This document shows, piece by piece, positions 1-10,975 of a DNA stretch of 64,000 nucleotides (positions are counted from its first letter, which is position 1; every line of letters starts with the position of its first letter). Below the pieces are notes generated by a model. The model ran no database searches. It was not told where the DNA came from and worked only from the letters and a program-made list of their open reading frames with translations. Location of the stretch: assembly GCA_022749755.1 (NCBI GenBank), contig CM040447.1:2227545-2291544 (forward strand), in the 5' to 3' direction. Both the position numbers and the translations under genes were made by a program. The DNA comes from Azadirachta indica (taxonomy: Eukaryota; Streptophyta; Magnoliopsida; Sapindales; Meliaceae).

Positions 1-30
1 GGACGAGCAAGAGTTAAGTGTGGGGGAATT
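1..30 (+). other. 3' end of an A-family internal region with polypurine tract (A0)
   Basis: The window opens inside the last bases of an Athila-like element. A purine-rich stretch, AGTGTGGGGGAATT (17-30), directly precedes the LTR start TGATAAG. It is the expected plus-strand primer site. A near-identical tract (one G replaced by A) precedes the A2 3' LTR at 57755-57774. The body of this element lies outside the window. Confidence 0.85.
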
Positions 31-1332
31 TGATAAGAATGTAGAATGCCATATTTTTCTCCCTTAATTTTCTAGTTCTTTATGTTTATTTAGTTCTTAA
101 ATGTACTGATTATTCCCATATTTTGATTCAGGATGCAAATGGAGACATTAAGTGCAAAACGAAGCTAATTGCAGGATTTTGGACAGTTTCGACATCGCTT
201 CGTAATTTGAGCATAAGTTTTTCATCCAAACTCGACCTGAGATGATTCAAGATGCTGTAGAGCGTCAAGAAAAGGGTCTACAACTTTCATGTTTTGAGTT
301 TTGAGAGATTCCGGCTGCATCAAGGACGAATTTGGGCTTGAAGTTGCTCTACCTGTGTTGTTAACGCTCTGGAATGTTCCTTAGCCCACAATTTTAATAC
401 ATGGATTTAATGCGGTTTATTTTTGGAAGTTTTCAGATCTTTTGCATGGAAATTACAGCTGAAATCACCACTCTCCTATTTACATTAAAATTTTATTTTG
501 TTTTTAATATTTTTCCTCAATTAGTCAGATTTGAATATTTTTATTTTAGGAGATTTGGTAGAATTTTAGGAAGTGAATTTTGTGTTTAAAAAGTAGGAGA
601 AATCATGAGACAGGGGACCGCTCTCTCTCCCTCTCTTCTCTTCTCTAATTTTTCTTTCAAACTATCATCATGGCCCTGCGTGGTCAAACTTTTATAATTG
701 GTCGAAGGAAACAGAAGCCCCAGAATTAATAAAACTGTGAGATTTAATTTGATTCTTATTGTTTAATTTATGCTTGAATAACGAATGTTCTTCTGAGCCT
801 ATTTTCATGATTGTTTAATTTAATTACTAGGAGGCCTACTAGTTTATTATTCGTTGCAATCTACTGTCAAGCCAGATATCAAATCCGTAATTATTTGATT
901 CCTCTGATTGGTGAAGCAATTAAGATTTAATGATTTGCTCCGTCAGAAATTATTAAATTTTAAGAAGAATGTTCAACTAAACTAAAAGCAACCGCTTGTG
1001 CTTGCGTTGTTTAGATTAATTGATTTCTCTAATTCTTAAAGCTGCTACTAAATTAAACCTTTAGGACTTTACTTGGGTTATTTGGTAGTTAGGGTTGATT
1101 AGATCGCTTATTTTCTAATTAATTACAACTAAGAAGAGATAGGAAAAATACCTTCAACAGTGAATATTCAAAGTGTAAATTAATATATTCCAATATCGAT
1201 GATCAGTTGTAAAATTCCGATGGTGGATGTTGACTTAGACCATGTTTTATTTTTTTGATTGATTTTAATATTCAAATTTGAATTGTTCCTTAATTGTTTC
1301 CTTAAAACTGTTTTCCTTATATTCAAAACACC
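31..1332 (+). repeat. A-family 3' LTR, truncated at its 3' end (A0)
   Basis: It starts TGATAAGAATG right after the polypurine tract and matches the A1 LTR (29923-31379, opposite strand) and the A2 LTR (57775-58782) along its length. The last 130 bp or so found in A1 are missing: at 1332 the sequence switches to an inverted E LTR. Short open frames inside, such as 401-589, are not conserved as proteins and are LTR sequence. No convincing TATA box was seen. Confidence 0.9.
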
Positions 1333-1948
1333 TTTTGAACACCACAAGAAATTAAACTTGAAGAGGTCAAGAACAAAAACTTATAAGAAATAATTTAACA
1401 CTCAAAATTACTTTTTTTTCAATTCAAGAAATGAAAGCCTTTTTTATAGGCAAATATAAAAGGAAAATGTCAAAAGTTAGGCTATCAATCCTACCTAACA
1501 ATTTGACAAAAACAAATTCAAATCTTATGACTTTTAAAACCTACAAATTTCAAACATGAAAATGTAAGTAATGACGTCATATATATATGACGTAAGTAAT
1601 GACGTCAAATGTATATAATGTAAGTGATTACATCATTTTAAGATTCTTAAAATTACATAAATGGACTATAATTTTCAAATATTTTCATATTAGTCTTTTT
1701 GGACTCCGATCGCTTGAATGATGTTCACTGAGCCTAATTCTGCAAGACGTATATCTTGAATTGTATTTGAATCACATATCTTTTTAATTAGCCCATTTAA
1801 GGTACTTTCCAATGTCTTGCCTCTAACTCTTGTAAACAGTCTACTCGGCACGCTTAGCGAATTATATAAATGCTGTAATTGAGTGTCTCCAACCTTATGT
1901 CTGAGGTTCTCCTCTTATTTTCGTGGTTGCACAACTTCGTTTGCATCA
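1333..1948 (-). repeat. E-family LTR fragment (E0)
   Basis: Inverted LTR of the E family, alignable to 3697-4237 and 63028-63801. It keeps the exact LTR start (inverted, ending GTTTGCATCA at 1948), which abuts the satellite directly. The other end, about 160 bp, is lost where it joins the A LTR. It contains an inverted TATA-like box (near 1438-1449) and a cluster of ACGT motifs. Confidence 0.88.
1572..1608. promoter_or_regulatory. Cluster of TGACGT (bZIP/as-1-type) motifs in E LTR
   Basis: Three ACGT-core sites lie within 37 bp: TGACGTCAT (1572), TGACGTAAG (1588) and TGACGTCAA (1600). TGACG repeats are known binding sites of plant TGA/bZIP factors. The cluster recurs in the other E LTRs (3868-3904, 63460-63484). 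It sits about 130-170 bp upstream, in LTR sense, of the TATA-like box. Function is inferred. Confidence 0.5.
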
Positions 1949-3696
1949 ATTACAGTGTATTTTATTTCGAAAAAAGGAGAAGTTAAAATTGTACGATTTT
2001 CGGGGCCAAAATTGCCAAATACGAAGCGTACTCGAAAAATATTTTTAATTCGAGAAGGGCCACATGTCTTGTTACTCAGTATTTTGTGAGGATCACTGCA
2101 GAATATTTTAATTGAAAAACAGAGAAGTTGAAAATGTACGATTTTGGGGGCCGGAATTGTCAAATGCGTAATTGACTCAAAAAACGATTTCAATTCAAGA
2201 CAAAACACACGTCTTATTACTCAGTATCGTATGAGGATCATTATGATATATTTTATTTCGAAAAAGAAGAAGTTGAAAACGTACGATTTTGGGGGGCCAA
2301 ATTGTCAAACATGAAACGGATTTAAAAAACGATTCCAATTCAATACGGAACACACGTTTTATTACTCAACATCACGTGAAGATTATCACAGTGTATTTTA
2401 TTTCAAAAAACAGAGAAGTTGAAAATGTGTGATTTTTGGGGCCAGAATTGTCAAACGCGAAACAGACTCGAAAAACGATTTCAATTCAAGATGGGCCACA
2501 TGCCTTATTACTCAGCATCGCATGAGAATCATGACAATGCATTTTATTTCAAAAAATGAGAAGCTGAAGATGTACGATTTTTGCGGCCGGAATCGTCAAA
2601 CGCGAAACGGATTGAAAAAATAATTTCAATTCAAGATAGGCTACAGGCCTTGTTACTCAGCATCATGTGAGGATTATTGGGGCATTTTATTTTGAAAAAC
2701 AGAGGAGTTGAAAATATATAATTTTCCGGTCCAAAATTTTCAAATGCAAAGCGGACTCAAAAAACGATTTCAATTTGATACGGGGCACACATTTTGTTAC
2801 TCAACATCACGTAAGAATCATTACTGTACATTTTATTTAGAAAAAAGTAGAAGTTTAAAAACTACGATTTTCGAGGCTGAGATTGTCAAACACGAAACGG
2901 ACTTGGAGAACATGAAATGAAATCGTCAAATGGACTTTTGTGAGGATCACTGTAGTGCATTTTATTTCAAGAAAAGGAGAAGTCGAAAACGTACCATTAA
3001 TGGGGTCGGAATCATCAAACGCAGAATGGACTCGAAAAACAATTTCAATTCAAGACAGGCCGTGCATCATGTTACTCAGCATCGAGTGAGGATCATTGAG
3101 GTGTATTTTATCTCGAAAATAGAGAAGTTGAAAATGTACATTTTTCGGGGCAGGAATCGTCAAAGGCGAAGTGGACTCGGAATACAATTTGAATTTATGA
3201 CAGCCCACATGTCTTGATACATAGCATTGCGTGAGTATTACTATGGTGCATTTTGTTTCGAAAAAAAGATAAGTTGAAAATTTATGATTTTCGGGGCAAG
3301 AATGCTCAAACACGAAATGGACTCGGAAAATGATTTCAATTCGAGACAGACCGTATGTCTTGTTACTCAGCATTACGTGAGGATCATTGAAGTGTATTTT
3401 ATTTTCGAAAATAGAGAAAATGAAAATGTACAATTTTGGGGGCTGGAATTGTCAAACGCGAAAAAAACTCAAAAAATCATTTTAATTCGAGACAGGGCAC
3501 ATGTATTGCTACTCAACATAGTGTGGAGATCATTATGATGCATTTTATTTCAGAAAAAGCAGAAGTTGAAAATGTATGATTTTTGGGGCCGAAATTATAA
3601 AGCGCGAAGCAGAGTCAAAAAATTATTTCAATTCGAGAAAGGCCACACATCTTGTTACTCAACATCATGTAAGGATCATTATGGTACATTTTATTT
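1949..3696 (-). repeat. Satellite array 1, ~146-bp monomer, inverted
   Basis: About 12 diverged copies of the monomer that fills 32428-38775 and 48847-51817, here on the opposite strand. Landmarks repeat every 145-147 bp: CTTGTTACTCAGCATC, GAGGATCATT, ATTTTATTTCGAAAA, AGTTGAAAATGTACGATTTT. The left edge is the terminus of E0. The right edge fuses to a truncated E LTR with a 4-bp overlap (ATTT, 3693-3696). Small open frames inside are by-products: 146 is not a multiple of three, so no frame repeats from one monomer to the next. Confidence 0.93.
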
Positions 3697-4237
3697 AACA
3701 CTCAAAATTGCTTGTTTAATTTCAAGAAATGAAAGTTTTTTTATGGGCAAATATAAAGGGAAAATGTCAAAAATTAGGTTATCAATCTTATCTAACAATT
3801 TGACAAAATAAATTCAAACTTTATAACTTTTAAAACCTACAAATTTCAAATATAAAAATGTAAGCAATGACGTCATTTATATATGACGTAAGCAATGACG
3901 TCGAATGTGTATAACATAAGTGATTACATTATTTTAAGATTCTTAAAATTGCACAAATGGACTATAATTTTCTAATATTTTCATATTAGTCTCTGATCGC
4001 TTGAATGATGTTTACTGAGCGTAATTCTTCAACACGTGTATCTTGAATTGTATTTTAGTCTCACACATCTTTTTAATTAGTCTATTTAAGGTACCTTCCG
4101 ATGTCTTGACTCTAACTCTTGTAATCGGTCCACTTGGCATACTTAGCGAATTATATAGATGCTGCAATTGAGTGTTTCCAGTCTTATGTGTGAGTTTCTT
4201 CTCTTGTTCTCGTAGTTGCGCAGCTTTGTTTGCATCA
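3697..4237 (-). repeat. E1 3' LTR, outer end truncated
   Basis: It begins (minus strand) TGATGCAAACAAAGC at 4237, right after a polypurine tract. It runs to 3697, where the satellite takes over. The pol reading frame continues about 75 codons into this LTR before stopping at 4012. It contains the E-type ACGT cluster at 3868-3904. Confidence 0.88.
3868..3904. promoter_or_regulatory. TGACGT motif cluster in E1 3' LTR
   Basis: TGACGTCAT (3868), TGACGTAAG (3884) and TGACGTCGA (3896), with the same order and spacing as in E0. Conservation between copies supports a family feature. Binding by bZIP factors is an inference from motif knowledge. Confidence 0.5.
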
Positions 4238-5268
4238 TTCTCCCCCTCTTGAAAAAGATTTGTCCTCAAATCGTTACTTACATCAAAAGGAAATATGTTA
4301 GAAATATTAAAGCTTGTACTAACCCCATACTCACCTGATAGTTCAAGTTTGTAGTCATTATCATTGATGCGTTCCACTACTCGAAATGGGCCATCTCCCC
4401 TTGGTAGATGTTTAGATCGTCTTTTCTCGAGAAAACGATCTTTCATCGTATGCAACCAAACCCAATCTCTTGGTTCAGATAAAACAAGTAACAATTTTGC
4501 TTTGATAAATTTAAATGCCTTTTCTTGCTCCTTTCCCCACTTTAACGGAATGTTCTTTTTAATGACTTTGATTAAGGGTGCAGCTATGCTACTAAAATCT
4601 CGAACAAAGCGCTGATAAAAATTGGCCAATCCATGAAAGCTTCTTACTTGATTCGTCGAAGTAGGCATTAGCCATTCTTGAATTGCCTTCACCTTCTCCT
4701 TATCGACCTCAATTCCTTTAGCACTTACAACAAAACCAAGAAACACAAGCTTATCCATGCAAAATGTATATTTCTTAAAATTAGCAAATAGCCTTTTTTT
4801 CCTTAAAACCTCTAAAACAAGTTTTAAATATTCAACGTGATCGTTCAAGTTTTTACTATAAATCAAGATATCATCAAAATAGACTATTACGAATTTGCCA
4901 ATAAAAGCAAGCAAAATATGGTTCATAAGTCTCATGAGATTACTAGGTGCATTAGTTAACCCAAAAGGCATAACTAACCATTCATACAAACCATATTTTG
5001 TTTTAAATGCAGTTTTCCACTCATCCCTTTCTTTCATTCTAATTTGATGGTATCCACTCTTAAAATCAATTTTAGAAAACACACAAGATCCATGCAATTC
5101 ATCTAACATATCATCTAATCGAGGAATGGGATGTCGATACTTTACCGTAATATTAGTGACAGCTCGGTAATCAACACACATCCTCCATTTCGCATCTTTC
5201 TTAGGCACTAGTAGCACCGGAACTGCACAAGGACTGATGCTTTCTCTAACATATCCTTTCTCCATCAT
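4012..5268 (-). pseudogene. E1 pol: reverse transcriptase fused in frame to integrase C-terminus, running into the LTR
   Basis: A 418-residue open frame. Residues ~1-270 are a Ty3/Gypsy reverse transcriptase: [16 protein letters not shown] near residue 22, [15 protein letters not shown] near 64, [16 protein letters not shown] near 92, and the catalytic [10 protein letters not shown] near 130. At about residue 270 ([11 protein letters not shown]) RNase H and the integrase zinc finger and DDE core are missing. The frame goes straight on with the integrase C-terminal region ([20 protein letters not shown]), typical of CRM-like elements. It then crosses the polypurine tract and continues in the 3' LTR with GPITRVRVK. 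The true frame starts further upstream, where a stop sits in PN*PAY near 5330. This is a deletion product, not a working polymerase; the remarkable point is that the frame stays open. Confidence 0.85.
4238..4251 (-). other. E1 polypurine tract
   Basis: On the minus strand CAAGAGGGGGAGAA immediately precedes the LTR start TGATGCAAAC. It lies inside the pol reading frame and is translated as QEGEN. Confidence 0.8.
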
Positions 5269-5876
5269 CTCATTAACTTGTCGTTGAAGTTCATTTGTCT
5301 CCTCGAGATTACTTTTATAAGCTGGTCAGTTCGGAATTGTTGCACCGAGTATAAAATCAATTTGATGTTCAATTCCTGGAATCGGAGGTAAACAGGAGGC
5401 ACCTATTCAAGAAAGACATCCTCGAATTCCTGTAAAAGAAACATAATATTGTTCGGCAAGGATTTGACAAAATCGTCAGTACATAAAAAGGCCTCATTTT
5501 GTACATAAGTACTATAATGGCCTGTTGTGAAAGTAAAGCTCCCTTGACCTCATTTTTTTTGCAATAAAATTGTATTTTTCCTCTCTCTCACACATCAATG
5601 TTGCAACTCTCTCATTTTTCCTCTCACTCTCTTTCACATTTTTGCCTTTCTTGTTTTTTTTTCTTTTCGCTCGCTTTTTGCATCTTTAATTAGTCTTCGA
5701 GAATTTGTTTTGGAGTCAATGGTACAAGTGATATAGGTTGTCTTTTGATGGTAAAAGAGTATGTATTGGTAAAACCGTCGTGTGTGACTCGTCGATCGTA
5801 CTGCCATACTCTGCCCAATAGGATGTGATATGCATGCATAGGAATCACGTCACAAAGCACCTCATCCTCATACTTC
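5269..5876 (-). pseudogene. E1 pol N-terminal part: end of protease and RT leader
   Basis: Minus-strand translation gives, in broken frames, an end-of-protease segment (CDVIPMHAYHILLGRVWQYD, about 5860-5790). It is followed by the connecting region with LYHLYH-type low complexity and then the pre-RT segment with EFEDVFLE near 5420-5400. In-frame stops interrupt it, including one in PN*PAY near 5330. The N-terminal half of protease, with its active site, is deleted together with most of gag. The same blocks occur in C1 around 25380-26100. Confidence 0.65.
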
Positions 5877-5877
5877 T

Positions 5878-6036
5878 TGATGTCTCGTCTTTCAACCTAT
5901 CCATCCTCTCATGGATTGGTTCTAACTCAGCCCTCATCATCTGTCTCATCTCCTCCAATAACGTTTGCAATTGTAGGTTTGGGGTAGTTGGTTGTTATAA
6001 CCCGAAGGTTGAATTTTCTTCTTGATTGTGGGACAT
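5878..6036 (-). pseudogene. E1 gag N-terminal fragment
   Basis: It starts with ATG at 6036 (MSHNQEEN) and shows the segment MRQMMRAELEPIHERMDRL, nearly the same as E2 gag (62425-62340). A TAA stop interrupts the frame at about codon 14. The fragment ends near 5878, where it fuses to the end of protease. The capsid domain and zinc knuckle are missing. Confidence 0.7.
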
Positions 6037-6549
6037 ATTTAAAATCTACAAAACAAAGTTAGAAACCTCACAAGCACTCCCTCACGTGTTTTCACTCACT
6101 CTCGTGTTTGAGCACTAAAATGTTCTCACACTCGCACACTCCTAATCAAAATTTCAGTGGCAATTTTAAGATGAGAAGTAACCAAAACAAATCACAAGAT
6201 TCAATAAGCAATTCTTAAGTAATTGATGCAAGCAATGACAATATTGGATCAAGAATAAGGAATATTAGGCTAATACTACAAGAAATTATGAATATAATAG
6301 ATAACAACAATTCTCTCTTTTTTTTTATCTTTTTTTTAGCTTTATTTCTTTTTTTTTAAAAGGAAGTAGAAATGAAAATATTAACTCAAAATAAATTGAA
6401 GTAAAACACAAAATTGGAATTTGGACCAATCAAGGAGGAATTTGGCCACAATATATATTTTTTTTGTATTTTTTTTTCAGAATTCTAATTGAAGAAGTAA
6501 AAGAACAACAAAGATGTAAAAGATAATTTAAACTTGCTTTGGAATCAAA
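6037..6549 (-). other. E1 untranslated leader
   Basis: Non-coding stretch between PBS and gag. It is alignable to the E2 leader (62492-63013), including runs of T near 6307-6358 and 6450-6478 and repeated CTCAC blocks near 6080-6140. No other feature was recognised. Confidence 0.7.
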
Positions 6550-6561
6550 GCTCTGATACCA
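6550..6561 (-). other. E1 primer-binding site, tRNA-iMet type
   Basis: On the minus strand TGGTATCAGAGC, the perfect 12-base complement to the 3' end of initiator tRNA-Met used by many plant Ty3/Gypsy elements. It lies two bases after the LTR end (TGTATCA/TT). Confidence 0.9.
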
Positions 6562-6563
6562 AA

Positions 6564-6910
6564 TGATACAAATCTCACTAATATCGTGATGAAACCAACA
6601 CTAAATGTAGTAAAGAACCCCAAGATTTTTCCAAGACGCAAGTTTACAGAGCCTTGACCTGATACTTATCTAAATAAGAACCAAGACTATGATTTACTCA
6701 AACGCCACACCAAGAATCTTTAAGAAAACACTTAAAAATTTAGATGATGAGTTTGGCTGTTTTGAACGCCACAAGAAATTAAAACTTGAAGAGCTTAAGA
6801 ACAAGAACTTATAAGAAATAATTTAACACTCAAAATTACTTGTTTAATTTCAAGAAATGAAAGCCTTTTTATAGTCAAATACAATGGGAAAATGTCAAAA
6901 GTTAGATTAT
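6564..6910 (-). repeat. E1 5' LTR, truncated
   Basis: The LTR's last 347 bp (minus strand), matching 61400-61675 and 63028-63380. It includes an inverted TATA-like box CTATAAAAAGGC at about 6863-6874. At 6910 the LTR breaks off into an E gag fragment running in the opposite direction. The upstream half of the LTR, with the ACGT cluster, is absent. Confidence 0.87.
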
Positions 6911-7594
6911 TCCTTCAAAAGTTAAAAGGAAAATAAAGAACATTTTCTTGAGACGTGGGACGAGATGAAGGCAATCAATAGAAGATTTTTTATTCCAAAC
7001 TCCTACCATTAAGAGTTGTTCAATAAGTTGTAGCATTTAACTCAAGGATCCAAGAGCGTAGATGAATACTACAAAGAGATAGAGGTTGCTATGATCTGAG
7101 TAAATGTAGAAGAGGACAAAGAATCCATCATGGCTCCGTTCTTGCACAAATTAAATTGTGAGATAGCAGATGTGGTTGAGATGCAATATTACATGGAGTT
7201 GACAGATATGGTGCACCAAGTCATTAAATTTGAGTAACAATTGAAGTGAAGGAACATGGCTAGGAGGGGAACAAGTATAGCTGCTACAAACACATGGAGA
7301 CCAGCCCCTAAACAGGACGAATCTCCAACAACTAAGTCTAAGTCTAACTCTAAGAATGCCAAACAAGTTGCAGCGCTAAAGCAAGGTAATACCTAATCCA
7401 CCCCTTCTAGAAATCGTGACATTAAGTGTTTTAAATGTCAAGGCATGGTCATATAGTTAGTTAATGCCCAAACAAAAGAATGATGGTGATAAATGTTCAA
7501 GGGGAGATTAAGTCAAAAGATGAACAAGAAGACCAAATGGATGACATGCCACCTGTTAAAGATGCCTATGAAGGGCAATGTGCTATAGAAGGAG
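6911..7594 (+). pseudogene. E-family gag C-terminal fragment (E3)
   Basis: Plus-strand gag remnant homologous to E2 gag. It carries capsid blocks ETWDEMKAINRRFFIP and LTQGSKSVDEYYKEIEVA (about 6945-7090), IADVVEMQYYMELTDMVHQ (about 7160-7225), then a basic/Ser-rich linker and a CCHC knuckle (CFKCQG...GH...C, about 7429-7480). The knuckle has a frameshift and a stop. Several other stops are present. The end (about 7480-7594) is an acidic segment (KSKDEQEDQMDDMPPV), the usual gag-protease linker. It meets the C2 LTR at 7595. It could be part of the element into which C2 inserted. Confidence 0.75.
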
Positions 7595-8432
7595 TGACAC
7601 AAATCCCGAATATATTAAACTTGAGACCCAATATCTTTACGCATAGAAGCGACTTCTTGGAAAGTTAAATCAGATTTACTCAAGTTCGTGACCCAATTTC
7701 AACTTGTGAAATAGAACCTTGGAATAGAATATCCTCAAAGTAATTAACTTTGATTGTAAGAATCTTGATTCAAGTAAGAGCAAAACAAGAGAAACATTCT
7801 CATTTTTTATTTCATTCCAATAGTAATTATGTTTCCATGGGAGCATGTGGCTGAATATATAAGGGTATAAGATATAAATAACCCTAGATGGAGTGTTTGG
7901 CCAAAAAACTAAAGTTAGTCTAAGTTAAATTAAAAAAAATTGAATTTGAGCTTAATAATTAACATTAACAGCCCAAACACATAACAAACGAAAAAAATAT
8001 ATGTTTATAAATAAGATTAAGATAAATAATGGGCTTAAGCATGCACTTAGCCCAAATGACATATGGAATCTGAAACTTGCATCATGATGAAGATCTAATT
8101 TCAATTGCAATTAAAAGATTTGAACATGCTTGCTTAGCCTTGAGACATCATTCGAATATAGCCTTGTACAGATTTGAGAAGTCGAATTCCGTAAAATTTT
8201 TAATCTTCAAGTTTTGCCTTCTTGTACTAAATGTTACCAAGCTCTGATTATTGTCTTAAAGTTCAAACTTGATATTTGACTCTTTCTTACACTCCTGAAT
8301 TGTTGCAAGATCATCCCACAAATCTTGAATCATCCCATTCAATGTATCCTTAAATTTCTTCATTTTTGCTATTGTAATAGGACCACTAGGTGAATTGGAT
8401 CATTACTTTTGTGTACATCCTTATTTGCATCA
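7595..8432 (-). repeat. C2 3' LTR
   Basis: Complete 838-bp LTR. On the minus strand it starts TGATGCAAATAAGG at 8432, after a polypurine tract, and ends ...TTTGTGTCA at 7595. It aligns to the C1 5' LTR (18058-18908) and to C3 (51818-52649). The inverted TATA-like element is near 7855-7864. Confidence 0.9.
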
Positions 8433-8446
8433 TTCCCTTGCTTCGC
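8433..8446 (-). other. C2 polypurine tract
   Basis: Minus strand GCGAAGCAAGGGAA, adjacent to the LTR start TGATGC. Pol coding of the C family reads through it. Confidence 0.7.
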
Positions 8447-9700
8447 AAGATGATTCGTCCACGAATCTGCACCATCTACATCAAAAGGAGAAAGGAGAAA
8501 GGACAGCCATATTAAAAGTTGCATTCACAGTATGCTCACTAGGAAGATCCAATTTGTAGGCATTATCATTGATCTTCTCAACAACTTGAAAGGGACCATC
8601 TCCTCTTGAATGAAGCTTTGACTTCCATTGAGTTGAAAACCTTTCCTTTCTCATATGTACGCAAACCCAATCACCATGCTCGAATACCACGTGCCTTCCT
8701 TTGTTTACTTGGCTTGTTATTTGTTAATTCTTCTTTTCAATGTTCTTGCAAGCATTTTCATGTAGTTTTCTCACCAATTCTGCCTTCTTTTTCCCATCTA
8801 AGCTAGTTCTTTCATCACAAGGTAAAGCAACTAAATCCAAAGGGGTCAGTGGGTTAAAGTCATAAACAATTTCAAAAAATGAAAAATCAGCAATAGAATG
8901 CACAAATGGAATGCACTCTTCCCAATTCTTCAAATTCTTTTAGATAATAGCACGCAACAAAATTGTTTATGACTTAGACAATAGCATTACTTCCCTGAAG
9001 AACAAATTTGCAATGTTAGTGGCATCATTAGTTTTATTATAAGGTATAAAATGTAATATCGTGGAAAACCTATCAATCACTACAAAAATAGAATCTTTCC
9101 CCTTTTTTGATCTAGGTAAACTCAAAACAAAATTCATAAAAATATTAGTCCAAGGTTCACTAGAAACAAAAAAAAGAGTATACAAACCTTGATTCAAAAC
9201 TTTAGATTTAGCTTATTTGCACGTAATACATCTGTCACAAACTCTTTGCACATCCCTTTTCATTTTAGGCCAATACAAGTGTTCATCTAAAGTGTCTAAA
9301 GTATTTGTAATGCCAAAACTCTTTTACAAGCAATTCTTTCAGAGAACAAATAGGTATGCACAATTTATTTTCCTTAAACAAAAACCCATCCATTCTATAT
9401 AACTTACCATATGCAGCTTTCTCACATGCTTTAAAAAAGATAGAAAAGTCAGGATTATCATCATAAAGAGTTTTAATGTGTTCAAATCCAAGCATTCTTG
9501 AATTTAAAGCATTAAGTAAAGTATACCTTCTTGAAAGTGCATTGGCCACAACATTGTCCTTACCTTGCTTGCATTTAATCATATAAGTAAAAGTGTCAAT
9601 AAATTTGACCCATTTGCCATGTCGTTTGTTTAACTTAACTTGCCTTTTTATGAACTTTAAAGATTGATGATTACTATGAGTAACAAATTCCTTGGGCCAT
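8447..9700 (-). pseudogene. C2 pol 3' part: end of RNase H and integrase remnants
   Basis: Starting from 9700 on the minus strand: the last part of RNase H ([28 protein letters not shown] near 9540), then the integrase zinc-finger region, from which the His-His part is deleted ([15 protein letters not shown]) while CDRCITC remains near 9235. The first catalytic block reads [15 protein letters not shown] near 9150, with Asn where Ty3/Gypsy integrases carry the first catalytic Asp. After LFFREV (about 9005) the segment with the second Asp and the Glu is deleted. Then follow the region NWEECIPF (8933) and the C-terminal domain KLHSRGDGPFQVVEKIND (8640-8560). Stops and frameshifts separate the pieces. 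Confidence 0.85.
9696..9700. repeat. Target-site duplication of B3, left copy
   Basis: GCCAT at 9696-9700 corresponds to GCTAT at 10971-10975 across the solo LTR; one base differs. Five bp is the usual length for Ty3/Gypsy integration. Confidence 0.7.
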
Positions 9701-10970
9701 TGATGTACAAATTTTAAATGCTTGCAAGTGCACGACGTTAATAGTTGATGATAAGTTAACTCTGAGGTCGATCTTTCATGCACAAATCCTTATTATTTCT
9801 TGTTAATTACTAATTTAAGCAAACATAAAATCTTAAATACTCTAATATAATCAAATAACAATTTCAAATTATTCCAATTAAAGTGATTAAATAGCTAAAT
9901 TACAAGAACTTAAAATCTATAAAATTCTGTTGAATTTAATGAAATTACATAGGATTTGGCTAGTTATCTAATTTGGTATTAAACTATTAGGTTAATTAAA
10001 CAACTATTATATAATTTAGATTATTGGTTTTTCCACTAAAACTAGAGAATTCTAATGATCATGGTAATTCTCACTTACAATTAATTAAATATTTATTCAA
10101 AAGAGTTTAATTAAGGTAAGATGATGTTTCTAACACCTTAATTCTCAAATTCATTTCAATCACAAATAATAGATGGCAAATCCACGGCAAATAATCAAAA
10201 TTATACATATCAATGAACAAGAAATAATATCAACCTTTAATTAATCACATTTCACAAAATATTCAATACTATTTTTTAATAGCAAAGCCAAACTCCCAAA
10301 ATATGTTTATACTTCCATTCTTAAATTCAACTCTATGAATCTAATTACAAAAGTTTTAAACATATTTGAAAAATAAACAAAGTTAAAGAAAGCTTCCCTT
10401 TTTGAAGGTTCACTACCAAATTTTGAAGAAGAAGATAGTTATACCCAGCAAGAATATCCTCCTCTTAAATCCAGCAATCCTCCCCCTCTAATGGAAAACT
10501 CACCTTTTAGAAAACCCTTTTTTTCATCAAATCCTTCCCCAGTTCGTTCTCTACCCAGCGACACCTCCAAAGTATCCCCTTTTACTCATTTTGTCGACAA
10601 CTTATTGAAATTCACTTCCACATGTCAAGGAAAGTCTGTCTTCCAGTTGTCTTCTTTTTAGCTGGAATTTTGACCCTTAAAACTTCAACATTTGCTTTCT
10701 TTTTGAAATGTAAGGTTGTAAATCATTATGATCTAGTTTTCAAATTATTTTGTATCATTTAAATATGAGTATTGAGGACAAAGTTATGCTAGAAATACAG
10801 ACTATGTTCAGCAAATATAGGTCTTCCAGCATCTTGGGTTTATTTTTGGGCTTTTTACAATAATTCCTATAAGTAATAAAAAGAAGCTTAAAGTAATAAA
10901 ATTTTAGGATTAAATACATAAATAAAGAATATAAACATAATAAAATATTAGGACAAATATTGATTTATCA
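9701..10970 (-). repeat. B3: solo LTR of family B inside C2
   Basis: Inverted B LTR with both termini intact (TGATGTAC... at 9701, ...GATTTATCA at 10970) and a 5-bp near-perfect duplication (GCCAT/GCTAT). It interrupts C2 RNase H; the C2 coding sequence resumes on the other side. A solo LTR with a target duplication is the classical product of recombination between the two LTRs of a full insertion. It lacks about 100 bp compared with the longest B LTRs. Confidence 0.92.
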
Positions 10971-10975
10971 GCTAT
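10971..10975. repeat. Target-site duplication of B3, right copy
   Basis: GCTAT, one mismatch from the left copy GCCAT. Confidence 0.7.

Larger units (their letters stand above)
3697..6910 (-). mobile_element. E1: internally deleted CRM-like Ty3/Gypsy element
   Basis: Read on the minus strand: truncated 5' LTR (6910-6564), iMet PBS (6561-6550), leader, start of gag (6036-5878), a deletion to the end of protease (about 5870), the start of pol and RT, a second deletion removing RNase H and most of integrase, the integrase C-terminus, polypurine tract and a truncated 3' LTR (4237-3697). The RT and the integrase C-terminus resemble plant chromoviruses of the CRM type; clade assignment is by memory of motifs, not by a tree. 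Both LTR outer ends are lost, so no target duplication can be read. Confidence 0.85.

Noticed and set aside
401..589. 62-residue frame in the A LTR as a gene
   Set aside because: Phe-rich, within the LTR; the region is deleted in A2 and interrupted in A1.
3050..3433. 127-residue frame and similar frames across the satellite as a repeat protein
   Set aside because: The monomer length is not a multiple of three, frames change with each unit, and the stretch is low in conserved residues; chance openness of the satellite.
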